A stretch of 64,000 nucleotides of DNA from Chitinibacter sp. SCUT-21 (GTDB lineage Bacteria; Pseudomonadota; Gammaproteobacteria; Burkholderiales; Chitinibacteraceae): positions 2,852,001-2,916,000 of the forward strand of contig CP102611.1 in the NCBI GenBank assembly GCA_041874755.1. The letters run 5' to 3'. The notes beneath the pieces were generated by a model. It did no database searches, was not told the DNA's origin, and saw only the letters and a program-made list of their open reading frames with translations. Position 1 is the first letter of the stretch. Every line of letters begins with the position of its first letter. This document shows positions 37,194 through 46,651 of this stretch, in pieces. The position numbers and the translations under genes are program-made.

Positions 37194-39301
37194 TATTGGC
37201 CCCGCATGAATAGTTTATCCAGATCATTCATGCTAAGCCGGAACCACGTCGGGCGGCCATGATTGCATTGGCCCGAACGTTCGGTGACTTCCATTTCGCG
37301 TAGCAGTGCGTTCATTTCGGGAATGGTGAGTGATCGATTGGCGCGCACCGAGCCGTGGCAGGCCATCGTCGCGAGCAATTCATTGCGCCGACCAGACAGC
37401 ACTTGCGAGACGCCGACTTGGCGGATATCGCGCAGCATTGCTTGCGCGAGCTCCACTGGATTGCTGTTTTTCAGCAGCATCGGCACCGCGCGCACGGCCA
37501 ATTGTGTTGGCGACGACACTGAAATTTCCAAACCAAGCCCCGCCAATTCTTCGGCGTGATCTTCAACGGTGGCGACGTCGAGCTTATCGGCGGCGAAAAC
37601 GTGCGGGATTAGCAAGGGTTGCATCGGCATTGCTTGCAAATCAAGCGCGGTTTTCAGCTTTTCGTACACCACACGTTCGTGCGCCGCGTGCATGTCGACT
37701 ACGATCATCCCGTCTGCCACTTGGCTCAAAATATACACGCCGTGTAGCTGCGCCAAGGCAAAGCCCAGCGGTGGAATTGCCGAGTCGTCGGCTGCAGGCA
37801 AGGCGGTGTTGCTGGCGCTGCCGACAGGTAAATAATCATTAGCTGAGCGAGTCGGTACTGGACGTATTGCTTCCAACTGCTTCATCCACGCTGGCTGCGC
37901 GCCAGTACTGGCTGGCGTATCGCGGCGCAGATCGCCAAATTGCGTGTCGTAAAATGCCATTGGTGCGCCGGACGAGGGTGCGATGTCGCGGTAGCTGAAG
38001 TTCGTCCGCTGCTGAGCTGAGGCCGATCCTTGGTTGGAATTTGCTTCGCTTGAGTTTGCTCCAGAGGCGGAAAACGGCTCGTTCGAGTTTGATCCATATC
38101 CGGCGAACGGTTCGTTCGAGATCGATCCATAACCGGCGAACGGTTCGTTCGCCATCGGCAAGGGCATCGCTTGCTGATGGCGGTAGGCCATCTGCGCGTA
38201 ATCTTGCGGTTTAAGTTCACCTTGGGGTATTGCCGCAGCGCTTAATACCTCACCTGTTTCTGGGTCAATACTGCTGGCAGTATCCTGCGTGGCCGCGCCG
38301 GCCGTGGTTTTGGCCAGCGCTTTGGATAGGCTGGTAATCAAAAAGCGGTAAATCGCTTGGCTTTCGCGAAAGCGCACTTCGATTTTGGTCGGGTGTACAT
38401 TGACGTCGACGCCTTCGGGGTCGAGCTCTAAAAACAGGCAAAACGCCGCGTGCATATTGTGGTGTAACACGTCGCGATACGCCTCGCGCAGCGCGTGTTG
38501 CACAACTTTATCGCGCACAAAACGGCCATTTACAAAGAAAAACTGCGCATCGCGGCTCGATTTGCCCAAGGTTGGCGAACCGGCAATGCCGTATAAACGC
38601 AGATTGCCAAAACCTTCATCCACCGGAATACCGGTTTTGACGAATTCTTCACCGATAATCGCTGCGGCGCGTTTATTCAGATCGCCCGCTTGCCAGCGGT
38701 TTTGCGCGCGGCCGTTGTGGATGACAGTAAATTGCACGCTAGGATTGGCCAGCGCCAAGCGCTCGATCATCGCCGCACAATGCGCGTATTCGGTTGCGTC
38801 TGATTTTAGAAATTTCTTGCGCGCTGGCACTTGGTGATACAGCTCGTGCACTTCAATTGTCGTACCTGCCGCCAGCGCCGCCGGTTCCGGGTCGAGCATA
38901 CGGCCGTGGTCGGCCTCAACGCGCCACGCGTGCGGCGAGATTTGGCCATTGTCATTAAACCGACTGGTTAAACTCAGGCGCGATACCGACGCAATCGACG
39001 CCAAACCCTCGCCGCGAAAACCCAGCGTGCCGACGCGCGCCAAGTCTTCCATGCTGGCGATTTTACTGGTGGCATGGCGATGCAGCGCCAGTTCCAGATC
39101 GTCTTTGGCGATGCCACAGCCATCGTCGATGACTTTCAGTAATTTAGTGCCGCCCGCTTGCAACTCGATTTGCAGATTTTTGCTGCCGGCATCTAGGCTA
39201 TTTTCCAGTAATTCTTTTAGCGCCGAAGCGGGGCGCTCAACGACCTCGCCAGCGGCGATTTGGTTCACAAGATGGTCGGAAAGTAACTGAATGCGTGGCA
39301 T
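37193..39301 (-). CDS. mutL: DNA mismatch repair protein MutL
   Basis: MutL couples MutS mismatch recognition to strand incision. The 702-residue protein has the GHKL ATPase motifs ELLENSLDAGS, DDGCGIAKDD and GFRGEGLASI in residues 30-105, and a C-terminal dimer domain from about 510. That domain has DMHAAHERVVYEK, which fits the endonuclease metal motif D-x-H-A-x2-E-x4-E seen in Neisseria MutL, so it is likely a nicking MutL of the MutH-lacking type. The linker contains a tandem repeat of NEPFAGYGS. First gene of the mutL-miaA unit. Confidence 0.97.
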   Translation of the reverse strand: MPRIQLLSDHLVNQIAAGEVVERPASALKELLENSLDAGSKNLQIELQAGGTKLLKVIDDGCGIAKDDLELALHRHATSKIASMEDLARVGTLGFRGEGLASIASVSRLSLTSRFNDNGQISPHAWRVEADHGRMLDPEPAALAAGTTIEVHELYHQVPARKKFLKSDATEYAHCAAMIERLALANPSVQFTVIHNGRAQNRWQAGDLNKRAAAIIGEEFVKTGIPVDEGFGNLRLYGIAGSPTLGKSSRDAQFFFVNGRFVRDKVVQHALREAYRDVLHHNMHAAFCLFLELDPEGVDVNVHPTKIEVRFRESQAIYRFLITSLSKALAKTTAGAATQDTASSIDPETGEVLSAAAIPQGELKPQDYAQMAYRHQQAMPLPMANEPFAGYGSISNEPFAGYGSNSNEPFSASGANSSEANSNQGSASAQQRTNFSYRDIAPSSGAPMAFYDTQFGDLRRDTPASTGAQPAWMKQLEAIRPVPTRSANDYLPVGSASNTALPAADDSAIPPLGFALAQLHGVYILSQVADGMIVVDMHAAHERVVYEKLKTALDLQAMPMQPLLIPHVFAADKLDVATVEDHAEELAGLGLEISVSSPTQLAVRAVPMLLKNSNPVELAQAMLRDIRQVGVSQVLSGRRNELLATMACHGSVRANRSLTIPEMNALLREMEVTERSGQCNHGRPTWFRLSMNDLDKLFMRGQ
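38068..38152 (-). repeat. 30-bp tandem repeats in the mutL linker
   Basis: Nearly three copies of a 30-base unit code for NEPFAGYGS-type repeats, followed by Ser/Asn-rich sequence, in the disordered linker between the ATPase and C-terminal domains. In-frame length changes would be tolerated. Confidence 0.8.
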
Positions 39302-39385
39302 GGGGCGTTTTGGTCTAATATGAAACGGCGTAGGGCGTCAGTATATCAGTCGGTGCCGAATTCATGATTGTTAGGGTGAGAATTG

Positions 39386-39766
39386 ATGGGAAGCAAAAAA
39401 ATCAGCTGCGTCATCATTGATGACGATGCCATTATCCGAAACTTGATGTCGGCATTGCTGCGCCAATTGGAATTCACCGTGATTGGCGATGTGGGGCACG
39501 CGCACGATGGGTTGAAATTGTGTATGGATCACAATCCCACGGTGGTGTTGCTGGATATTAATTTGCCCGAAACCGATGGTTTGGCGCTGCTGCCGCAATT
39601 GTTGAAGCTCAACCCGCAACCAAAAGTGATTATGGTTAGTGGCGAAGCCACCGGCGAGCACGTGCGCGAAGCTTTAACGCTAGGGGCGAGTGGCTTTGTC
39701 GTCAAGCCATTTACCCCTGCGCGTTTGCTCGACGCCATCGGCAAAGCCGTTGGCGTTAAGTTGTAA
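39386..39766 (+). CDS. Stand-alone response regulator receiver (CheY-like)
   Basis: A single receiver domain of 126 residues: acidic pocket VIIDDDAII near residue 10, phosphorylated Asp in VVLLDINLPETDG near 56, Thr/Ser in IMVSGEA near 85 and Lys in FVVKPFTPA near 107. No output domain. ATG 39386 follows AGGGTGAG. It meets the convergent amiC gene with no gap. Its kinase is not adjacent; it may feed a phosphorelay or motility system elsewhere. Confidence 0.92.
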   Translation: MGSKKISCVIIDDDAIIRNLMSALLRQLEFTVIGDVGHAHDGLKLCMDHNPTVVLLDINLPETDGLALLPQLLKLNPQPKVIMVSGEATGEHVREALTLGASGFVVKPFTPARLLDAIGKAVGVKL

Positions 39767-41152
39767 TTATTTGGTCGCGATGCGGGTGCGCGCCAGTGGC
39801 GGATTTTTCGCAAAGTAACGTTTGATGCCTTTGAATAAGGCTTGTGCCATTTTTTGCTGATACGCCTCGTCAATCAACTTTTGCTCTTCCGCTGGATTCG
39901 AAATAAACGCGGTTTCGACCAAGACCGATGGAATATCAGGCGCTTTGAGTACTGCAAAGCTGGCTTGCTCGACATTGGGTTTGTGCAGCCGATTGATGCC
40001 GCCCAATTCCCCAAGCATCGCTTTACCTAGCTTCAAACTGTCGTTAATCGTCGCCGTCGTCGTTAAATCCATCAGCGTTTTACGCAGGTCTTCACCTCCT
40101 TTGATCTTCACTCCGCCAATCAAATCGGCATCATTTTGCGTTTGCGCCAACCAGCGTGCCGCGGTGCTCGATGCGCCGCCTTCCGAGAGCGCAAATACAG
40201 ACGAGCCATTGGCATCGGGGCGCACAAAGGCGTCGGCGTGAATCGAGACAAATAAATCGGCTTGCACCGCGCGCGCTTTACGCACGCGAACGCCTAAAGG
40301 CACAAAGAAATCGGCGTCGCGCGTCAGCACTACGCGGAAATTGGGCTCGCTTTGCAGCAAATCGCGCAGGCGTTTGGCGATTTGCAAGACGACGGTTTTT
40401 TCATACGTGCCGCTCGGGCCGACCGCACCCGGGTCTTCACCACCGTGGCCTGGGTCAAGCACGACAGTAATCAGGCGATCGACTTGCAGTTTATTGCGAT
40501 CAACCGTTTCGCTTGGTTTTTTCTCGTTTTTGGCTGGCTCGCTGGCGTCGGCTTTTTTCGCGCTGCTGGCCGAGCTGGCGGTGTTTTTCTCGGTTGGCGC
40601 AACGACGACTGGCGGCACAGGATCGGTTTTCAGATGGCTATTGTCATTTAAAAACGCCAGCAGCTCGTCGGTTTGTACCGCAGGGTATAAATCGATTACC
40701 AAACGGTTTTTGTATTCCGATACCGGGTCGAGCGTGAAAATCTGTGGCTTGACCGCTGTTTTGAGGTCCAGCACCAAACGCACCACGCCCGGCTTATTGC
40801 GGCCCGCGCGCAGCAACTTGATATACGGATCGTCTTCGCCGACCTTGCCGGCCAAGCTTTGCAATTCGTTATTGAGGTCAACGCCTTCCAAATCGACGAC
40901 AAGGCGCTCTGGGTCTTTAAGCAGAAATTGCTTAAAAGTGAGTGGCGCGCTCGACTCGATCGTGACTCGCGTATAGGCATTGGCAGGCCAGACGCGCACC
41001 GCGACGACGCTAGCGCTGGCCGCAGCCAAACCCACTGGGGACACCGAGAGCAATAAGGACGCAGCCAGGCCGCGCAGTACGTCGCGTCGCTCTAGTTTCA
41101 GCGTTGAAGATGAAGCGATTAATTGCTCAGCGATTTCAGGGTGTTTTGACAT
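39767..41152 (-). CDS. amiC: N-acetylmuramoyl-L-alanine amidase (AmiC type)
   Basis: A periplasmic cell-wall amidase that splits septal peptidoglycan for daughter-cell separation. The 461-residue protein has a Tat-type signal with twin Arg (ERRDVLRGLAASLLLS, residues 21-36), an AMIN domain (about 50-160) for septal targeting, a Lys/Ser/Ala-rich linker, and an Amidase_3 domain (about 225-450) with zinc ligands in VVLDPGHGGEDPGA, SIHADA and the catalytic Glu in VLVETAFISN. It overlaps tsaE upstream by 34 bases, the tsaE-amiC order common in Proteobacteria. Confidence 0.95.
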   Translation of the reverse strand: MSKHPEIAEQLIASSSTLKLERRDVLRGLAASLLLSVSPVGLAAASASVVAVRVWPANAYTRVTIESSAPLTFKQFLLKDPERLVVDLEGVDLNNELQSLAGKVGEDDPYIKLLRAGRNKPGVVRLVLDLKTAVKPQIFTLDPVSEYKNRLVIDLYPAVQTDELLAFLNDNSHLKTDPVPPVVVAPTEKNTASSASSAKKADASEPAKNEKKPSETVDRNKLQVDRLITVVLDPGHGGEDPGAVGPSGTYEKTVVLQIAKRLRDLLQSEPNFRVVLTRDADFFVPLGVRVRKARAVQADLFVSIHADAFVRPDANGSSVFALSEGGASSTAARWLAQTQNDADLIGGVKIKGGEDLRKTLMDLTTTATINDSLKLGKAMLGELGGINRLHKPNVEQASFAVLKAPDIPSVLVETAFISNPAEEQKLIDEAYQQKMAQALFKGIKRYFAKNPPLARTRIATK

Positions 41153-41601
41153 GCCAAACCTAAAGGAGTCAATGCGTTAAGTACTAAGCGGCGACCGTTG
41201 TTTTCAGGTGCCAATTCAATCATCCAGTCGGGCTGGGGGAGTTGGCCTTGGGCTTTATCGGCCCATTCAATCAGGCAAACCGACTCGCTGTTAAAGTAGT
41301 CACGAAAGCCGGCGTCTTCCCATTCGCTTGGATCATTAAACCGATATAAATCAAAGTGATAAAAGTATAAGCTAGAAACAGTATAAGGTTCAACCAAGGT
41401 ATAGGTTGGGCTCTTTACCCGACCATTAAAGCCCAATCCGCGCAACACTCCGCGGGTTAAGGTGGTTTTGCCTGCGCCCAAATTGCCTTCTAGAAACACC
41501 GTCATCCCCGGCGCAATCGCGCGCGCTAGCTGCGCGCCCAGCGCCAGCGTGGCGTCTTCGTCGCTTAAATAAACCGAAAAGGCGTTATCATTGGGCTGCA
41601 T
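41119..41601 (-). CDS. tsaE: tRNA threonylcarbamoyladenosine synthesis ATPase TsaE
   Basis: TsaE is the ATPase that helps TsaB-TsaD make t6A37 in tRNA. The 160-residue protein has P-loop FLEGNLGAGKTTLTRG near residue 36, SPTYTLVEPY near 65 and the HFDLYRF and LIEWADKA blocks near 82 and 110. Its last 11 codons overlap the start of amiC, so translation is coupled. Its start lies 28 bases from the divergent queG start. Confidence 0.96.
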   Translation of the reverse strand: MQPNDNAFSVYLSDEDATLALGAQLARAIAPGMTVFLEGNLGAGKTTLTRGVLRGLGFNGRVKSPTYTLVEPYTVSSLYFYHFDLYRFNDPSEWEDAGFRDYFNSESVCLIEWADKAQGQLPQPDWMIELAPENNGRRLVLNALTPLGLACQNTLKSLSN

Positions 41602-41629
41602 TGACTCATACTTCCGTTTAAAAAATCTG

Positions 41630-42721
41630 ATGGATCAAATTGTTACTCACCCTGCTGCCGACTACGCGCAATTGGCCTTATCCATTAAGGACTGGGCGCG
41701 CGAGCTTGGCTTTGCCCGCGCGGCGATTACTGGCGTCGATTTAAGTCATGCCGAAGCCGAACTACTGGCGTGGCTGGACAAGGGTTATCACGGCGAAATG
41801 GATTATATGGCAAGGCACGGCTTGAAACGCGCCCGACCAGCGGAATTAGTACCAAATACCTTGTCGGTGATTAGTGTTTTTATGCCGTATCTGTCCGCAG
41901 GGCAAGATCCAGAGCAGGTTCTGGCCGATACATCCAAGGCGTATATTTCGCGTTACGCGCTAGGGCGTGATTATCACAAAGTTTTGCGTAATCGTCTGCA
42001 GCAATTGGCCGATAAAATCAGCGCCGTAGCGGGGCAATATGGCCATCGGGTGTTTGTCGATTCGGCGCCGGTGCTAGAGGTTGAAGTTGCCAAACAGGCG
42101 GGCAACGGCTGGCGCGGCAAACATTCGCTATTGATCAACCGCGAGTATGGCTCGTTTTATTTTTTGGGCGAGCTATTTACCGATTTGCCGCTGCCAACTG
42201 ATCCACCGTTGCCCAAAGAGCATTGTGGTAAATGCACGGCCTGTATCGACGCCTGTCCAACGCAGGCGATTGTTGCGCCGTATCAAGTGGATGCTCGGCG
42301 CTGTATTTCGTATTTAACGATCGAGCTCAAAGGCGCTATTCCACTCGAGTTTCGCCGCGCGATCGGCAATCGGGTGTATGGCTGCGACGATTGTCAGCTT
42401 GTGTGCCCGTGGAATCGTTTCGCCGCGCAAAGCCCGGAAACCGATTTTGCGATTCGCAATGGGCTAGATGATGTGAGCTTGCTCGAATTATTTGCCTGGA
42501 GCGAGGCTGACTTTAACCAAAAAATGGCCGGTAGCCCGATATATCGGATTGGCTACGCCAAATGGTTGAGTAATCTGGCGATTGGTTTGGGTAATGCGTC
42601 CGCACGCCCTGAGATTGGCGCAGCATTACTGGCTCGTCGTGCTGATCCCAATGATTTGGTGCGAGAACACGTTGAATGGGCTTTGCTGGTGGGCGGGTAT
42701 ATTCATGAGAGCATTAAATGA
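41630..42721 (+). CDS. queG: Epoxyqueuosine reductase QueG
   Basis: QueG makes the final reduction of epoxyqueuosine to queuosine in tRNA, using cobalamin and two [4Fe-4S] clusters. The 363-residue protein has FVDSAPVLEVEVAKQAG near residue 140, and two cluster motifs CGKCTACIDACP near 200 and CDDCQLVCPWNR near 250, with CISYLTIELKG between. The ATG at 41630 (MDQIVTHPAADY) avoids overlap with tsaE; its ribosome site is weak. HEAT-like repeat region at the C-terminus. Confidence 0.96.
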   Translation: MDQIVTHPAADYAQLALSIKDWARELGFARAAITGVDLSHAEAELLAWLDKGYHGEMDYMARHGLKRARPAELVPNTLSVISVFMPYLSAGQDPEQVLADTSKAYISRYALGRDYHKVLRNRLQQLADKISAVAGQYGHRVFVDSAPVLEVEVAKQAGNGWRGKHSLLINREYGSFYFLGELFTDLPLPTDPPLPKEHCGKCTACIDACPTQAIVAPYQVDARRCISYLTIELKGAIPLEFRRAIGNRVYGCDDCQLVCPWNRFAAQSPETDFAIRNGLDDVSLLELFAWSEADFNQKMAGSPIYRIGYAKWLSNLAIGLGNASARPEIGAALLARRADPNDLVREHVEWALLVGGYIHESIK

Positions 42722-42743
42722 TAAGAGTTGGGTGCTTATACAT

Positions 42744-44624
42744 CTATGTTTTTTTCTTGCTGTGCTCGCGTAATACTTGATCAATCGTGAGCAAAGCCTG
42801 GCTGATTTGTATCGGTTTGCTTAAGTAGGCGCAAAAGCCAAGGCGCAATGCATCGTCAATTTGCTCGGGCAAGGTATTGCCCGAAAGAGCAATGCAGGGG
42901 ATGACGCGCGTGCGCTCATTTTTGCGTAATTGCTCAAAAATCATCTGCCCGCTGCCATCGGGTAATTGCTGGTCAAGCAAAATGAGATCTGGCATCAGTT
43001 GCTTTGCTAGACCAATTCCTTCTTGAGCGGTTTTGGCGACAAAAACTTGGTAGTCTGGGCGTTGTGAAGCCAGAATATTTTGGATCAATTTTTGTGATAG
43101 CAGATCGTCTTCGATATACAAAATCGTCTGTGCGCCTTGTGAAATAGCGATGGTTTGGTGAGCATTGGCGGGGCTAGGCGCGGCCGAGGCTGGAAGCTCG
43201 ATCCAGAAGCAACTGCCGACATTCAGTTCGCTGCTCATCCCAATTGCACCGTGCATGATCTGGGCGAGTTTTTTTGTGAAAGCGAGTCCAATCCCTGTTC
43301 CCTCAATGCTACTTTGCGCATTGCCAACGCGGTTAAAGGCCATAAAGAGTTGGCGCTGGTCGTCTTCTGAGATGCCCATGCCTGTGTCCTGCACATTGAT
43401 CCGCCAACACTCGTTTTGTCGGTGTTCAAGCGTGATGTTCACCGAGCCATGAGGTCGGTTGTATTTAATGGCATTTGAGATCAAATTGAGCAACATTTGT
43501 TTCAGGCGTCGACCATCCGCCCAAATAAAACAAGGCTCGCTCGGAGGGGTAATTTGCAGAGTAATGCCCTTATCTTTGCTGAGCACTTCAGTGAGTTGCA
43601 GGCAATCGTTGATGCAGGCGATGGTGTCAACCGATTCAAGTTGCAAGGCCATCTTACCGGCTTCGATACTCGCTAAATCCAGAACTTCATTGATCAGACC
43701 GAGCAGATGTTGCCCTGCTTTATGGATATAGCCCCCTAAAATGTGATTGCTAGCACTCTCGTCGGCTTCAATTACTTGCGCAAAGCCCAGAATAGCGTTG
43801 AGTGGGGTGCGCAGCTCATGACTCATATGCGCTAGGAAATCTGATTTGGCTTTGCTGGCATGCATGGCGATGTCGCGTGCCTCGCGCAGTGCGGCCTCGG
43901 TGGCTTTTAGCGATGAAATATCGTGAACACAAAATAGCCGACCAATCGGCGCATCGCGGTATTGCAGAGGGCAGCTACTGATTTCAAATACCCGATCATC
44001 GTACAATTTAAATGTGTTTTGTTCTTCGATATAGGGGTCATGAAATAGCAAGGCCAACCATTGCTCGAATCCAGAGCGATCACAGAGTTGAGCTTTAAAT
44101 TCTTCAAGCTGCCGATGTAAGCTCGGATCATTATTGGCATGCCAAGGCCAAATTTGGCCAAGCCTGTGATTGTAATTGATGACGTTGCCATTTAAATCAC
44201 AGACCAGTATGCCGTCTGCCGTCGATTCAAGCGTGGCGGAAAGTAGCGCGCTGGTGCGTGCGCTTTCATCTTCTAGACGTTTATTGGCACTAATATCGTT
44301 GGCTGAAATAATGCACAGCGTTTGCCCATCCTGCTGCACGATGCGGATGGTTTTGCTGACAAAAATAAAATGCCCGTTGCGATGACGATATTCGCCTTCA
44401 ACTTGAAATACCTCCTGCACGCCAGAATTACGGACATCTTCCCAAAAGAAAACATCCTGCAAACCGACTTCAATCTCAGAGATTTTTAAGCCGATTAATT
44501 GTGCGCTGGTGTAGCCAAGCAAAGTTTCACAGGCGGGGTTGCAGGCAACGATGCTTTCATCTTGCGGGTTAACCGCCAAAATAGCCGTGGCGCAATAATC
44601 ACTGAGTAACTGAGGGGCTATCAT
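42744..44624 (-). CDS. Hybrid sensor histidine kinase (PAS-PAS-HisKA-HATPase-REC)
   Basis: A 626-residue hybrid kinase with no clear transmembrane segment, so probably cytosolic. Two PAS domains (about 1-120 and 125-240) precede the HisKA box FLAHMSHELRTPLNAILGF near residue 270 with the phospho-His, the ATPase motifs NLISNAIKYNR, DTGMGISED and GTGIGLAF near 375-445, and a receiver domain (about 495-620) with LILLDQQLPDGSG. It overlaps the upstream HD-GYP gene by four bases (ATGA), so they are translated together and probably signal together. Signal unknown. Confidence 0.93.
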   Translation of the reverse strand: MIAPQLLSDYCATAILAVNPQDESIVACNPACETLLGYTSAQLIGLKISEIEVGLQDVFFWEDVRNSGVQEVFQVEGEYRHRNGHFIFVSKTIRIVQQDGQTLCIISANDISANKRLEDESARTSALLSATLESTADGILVCDLNGNVINYNHRLGQIWPWHANNDPSLHRQLEEFKAQLCDRSGFEQWLALLFHDPYIEEQNTFKLYDDRVFEISSCPLQYRDAPIGRLFCVHDISSLKATEAALREARDIAMHASKAKSDFLAHMSHELRTPLNAILGFAQVIEADESASNHILGGYIHKAGQHLLGLINEVLDLASIEAGKMALQLESVDTIACINDCLQLTEVLSKDKGITLQITPPSEPCFIWADGRRLKQMLLNLISNAIKYNRPHGSVNITLEHRQNECWRINVQDTGMGISEDDQRQLFMAFNRVGNAQSSIEGTGIGLAFTKKLAQIMHGAIGMSSELNVGSCFWIELPASAAPSPANAHQTIAISQGAQTILYIEDDLLSQKLIQNILASQRPDYQVFVAKTAQEGIGLAKQLMPDLILLDQQLPDGSGQMIFEQLRKNERTRVIPCIALSGNTLPEQIDDALRLGFCAYLSKPIQISQALLTIDQVLREHSKKKT

Positions 44625-45901
44625 ATCAAAGCCTCACTCGGGCTAAAGTAGTACGTCATGCGTTTGCGCGGATTAAGGTAGGACAGAACCGGACGCGGCA
44701 GTTGGCTAGCTTTCAGTGCCTTGCTGATATTCAGATCTGGATGGCGTTCTAAATCCAGCACCATCGCCTCATCGCGCGTAATCGCTGGGTCGTGTACTAA
44801 AACTTGCGGTTTGAGCGGTCGGGAGGAGTTCACAGCGACCACCAAACCATAATGCTCATTTGACAGCTGTACCAAGGTGCCTGGCGGATATACACCTAAG
44901 CTACGAATCAAAATATTCATCGGCGCAGGATCGAATTTGGCCTTTTGGTGCGAAAACATCAAAGCCAACCCCTCATGCGGGGTTAGCGAATCAGCAGGAT
45001 TGACCTTGTTGCAATAGTTGTCATACGTATTGGCAACAACCAAAATGCGCGCTAATGGATCAATTTGCTCCAGCTTCAATTGTTTGGGGTAGCCGCTACC
45101 ATCACAATACTCATGGTGTTGTTTGATTAAAGTTAGGATTTCAGGCTTGAGCTGCGCCCGCTGGCCTGCCTCGACGCCCCATTGGCAGTGTTGCTCCAGC
45201 AAGCTTTTTTCTGCACGATTCAGAGCCTCGGTTTTCAGTAAAATGCGATCTGGCACTTCCACTTTGCCAATGTCGTGCATTAACGCCGCCATTCCTAGCG
45301 TTTCAATGGCTGCGCGATCGCACTTCATTTCGCGCGCGAGCAAGAGTGCCAGCACGGTGGTATTGAGGGCGTGAAAATACAAATCATCACCCATCGATTT
45401 TTCATTCATCAAATGAATCGCAATGTCGTTATCGGTGAGCAATGAATCGAGCATGGTGCTGATGAGTTGCTCACCGGCGGCAATACTCTCGCGGGGATTG
45501 CTGTGAATTTCTTTGGTTAGCTTACGCACGGCGTTGGCGGCCAAGCTAAACGCCTTCGTGCATTCGGCCAATTGCGCTTTGCGTCGCTCTTGTTCGGCTT
45601 GGCGCTGGCGTTTGGCGGCCAATTCAGCGGCGATTGCTGGGTCTAACTCGGGAATCTCTTCGCTGGTTGGTGTTTGTGGCGTGGCAATTGCTGTTTCTTT
45701 CGGTTGGCAGTCGCTCTTATCCGGAATGTAGCGAATCTGCGTCAAACCTAGTTTTTTCAGCGTATTAATTTGCTCGTCAGATTTAAGCTTGAAACTACCA
45801 AACGGAAACGGGTGATCCATCCAATGCAAATCAAGTTGGATAAATAATCCGATTTGGAGTTGATCTGGTGAGATAAATACCGCTGTGTCGTCTTGAGTCA
45901 T
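44621..45901 (-). CDS. HD-GYP c-di-GMP phosphodiesterase with DUF3391
   Basis: A 426-residue protein that probably hydrolyses cyclic di-GMP. N-terminal DUF3391 region (about 1-110, starting FISPDQLQIGLFIQLDLHWM), a charged coiled segment (KRQRQAEQERRKAQ), then HD-GYP domain with MAALMHDIGKVEVPD near residue 207 and HHEYCDGSGYP near 265. The metal-binding HD and the GYP motif are intact; the usual Arg of HHERxDG is Tyr here. Co-translated with the downstream hybrid kinase, suggesting the kinase modulates c-di-GMP turnover or shares a pathway. Confidence 0.92.
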   Translation of the reverse strand: MTQDDTAVFISPDQLQIGLFIQLDLHWMDHPFPFGSFKLKSDEQINTLKKLGLTQIRYIPDKSDCQPKETAIATPQTPTSEEIPELDPAIAAELAAKRQRQAEQERRKAQLAECTKAFSLAANAVRKLTKEIHSNPRESIAAGEQLISTMLDSLLTDNDIAIHLMNEKSMGDDLYFHALNTTVLALLLAREMKCDRAAIETLGMAALMHDIGKVEVPDRILLKTEALNRAEKSLLEQHCQWGVEAGQRAQLKPEILTLIKQHHEYCDGSGYPKQLKLEQIDPLARILVVANTYDNYCNKVNPADSLTPHEGLALMFSHQKAKFDPAPMNILIRSLGVYPPGTLVQLSNEHYGLVVAVNSSRPLKPQVLVHDPAITRDEAMVLDLERHPDLNISKALKASQLPRPVLSYLNPRKRMTYYFSPSEALI

Positions 45902-45997
45902 TGCACCGTTGTTACCGTAGCTAAATTGACTGAGTGAAACTGTTTTCTAGTATGGCCTATTTTGGTTTTTTTGGTAGCGTTCTTAAAGCGAGTGGTG

Positions 45998-46651
45998 ATG
46001 TCCAGCTTAATGATTTACCCCTTGGGGGAAACTGCCTTGGTGTTGCAAACCAATCTGGCCGAGCAATCCCGATTAATTGCGATGCTGCGCCATTTTGAAA
46101 AGCAGCACAGCGCGCATACTGGCTACCAAATGGTGTTGGGTGTGGGCAATCTTACGCTACGCTTTAATCCTTTGCAGCAATCCGCTGAGGACGCGCTGCT
46201 ATGGTTGCAACAGCAATGGGCCCTGAGTGAGATGCAGGTGGACGAGATCAACGGAGATACCGTGGAAATTCCTGTGGTGTATGGTGGTAATGCGGGGCCT
46301 GACCTTGAGTTTGTGGCCGAACAAGCCAGCATGAGCGTGCAACAGGTCATTGAGGCGCATTGCACGCCGCTGTATCAAGTTTTGTGTATTGGATTTTTAC
46401 CCGGTTTTCCATATCTGGCAGGCCTAGCGCCAGTATTACATACTCCGCGCCGTGCTGAGCCTCGCAGTCAAGTACCTGCGGGATCAGTTGGAATTGGCGG
46501 TGCACAAACGGGCATTTACCCCTGCAGTAGCCCAGGGGGATGGCATCTAATTGGCCGTACCGCTCTGACGCTTTTTGATGCCAATGCCAATCCGCCTTGT
46601 CGCTTGCAAGCCGGGGATCGGGTGCGTTTTGTGGCGCAGGACAGCTTATGA
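45998..46651 (+). CDS. pxpB: 5-oxoprolinase subunit PxpB (KipI-like)
   Basis: Part of the PxpABC enzyme that opens 5-oxoproline (pyroglutamate) to glutamate at the cost of ATP. About 217 residues; blocks PLGETALVLQ near the start, VEIPVVYGGNAGPDLE near 87 and GFLPGFPYLAGLAPVLHTPR near 130, as in KipI. ATG 45998 has GAGTGG upstream; 46010 is an alternative. Its stop overlaps the pxpC start (ATGA). Confidence 0.93.
   Translation: MSSLMIYPLGETALVLQTNLAEQSRLIAMLRHFEKQHSAHTGYQMVLGVGNLTLRFNPLQQSAEDALLWLQQQWALSEMQVDEINGDTVEIPVVYGGNAGPDLEFVAEQASMSVQQVIEAHCTPLYQVLCIGFLPGFPYLAGLAPVLHTPRRAEPRSQVPAGSVGIGGAQTGIYPCSSPGGWHLIGRTALTLFDANANPPCRLQAGDRVRFVAQDSL

Noticed and set aside
44195..44220. Neisseria-type DNA uptake sequence
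   Set aside because: GCCGTCTGCC occurs inside the kinase gene but the last bases differ from GCCGTCTGAA, and I see no enrichment in the window.
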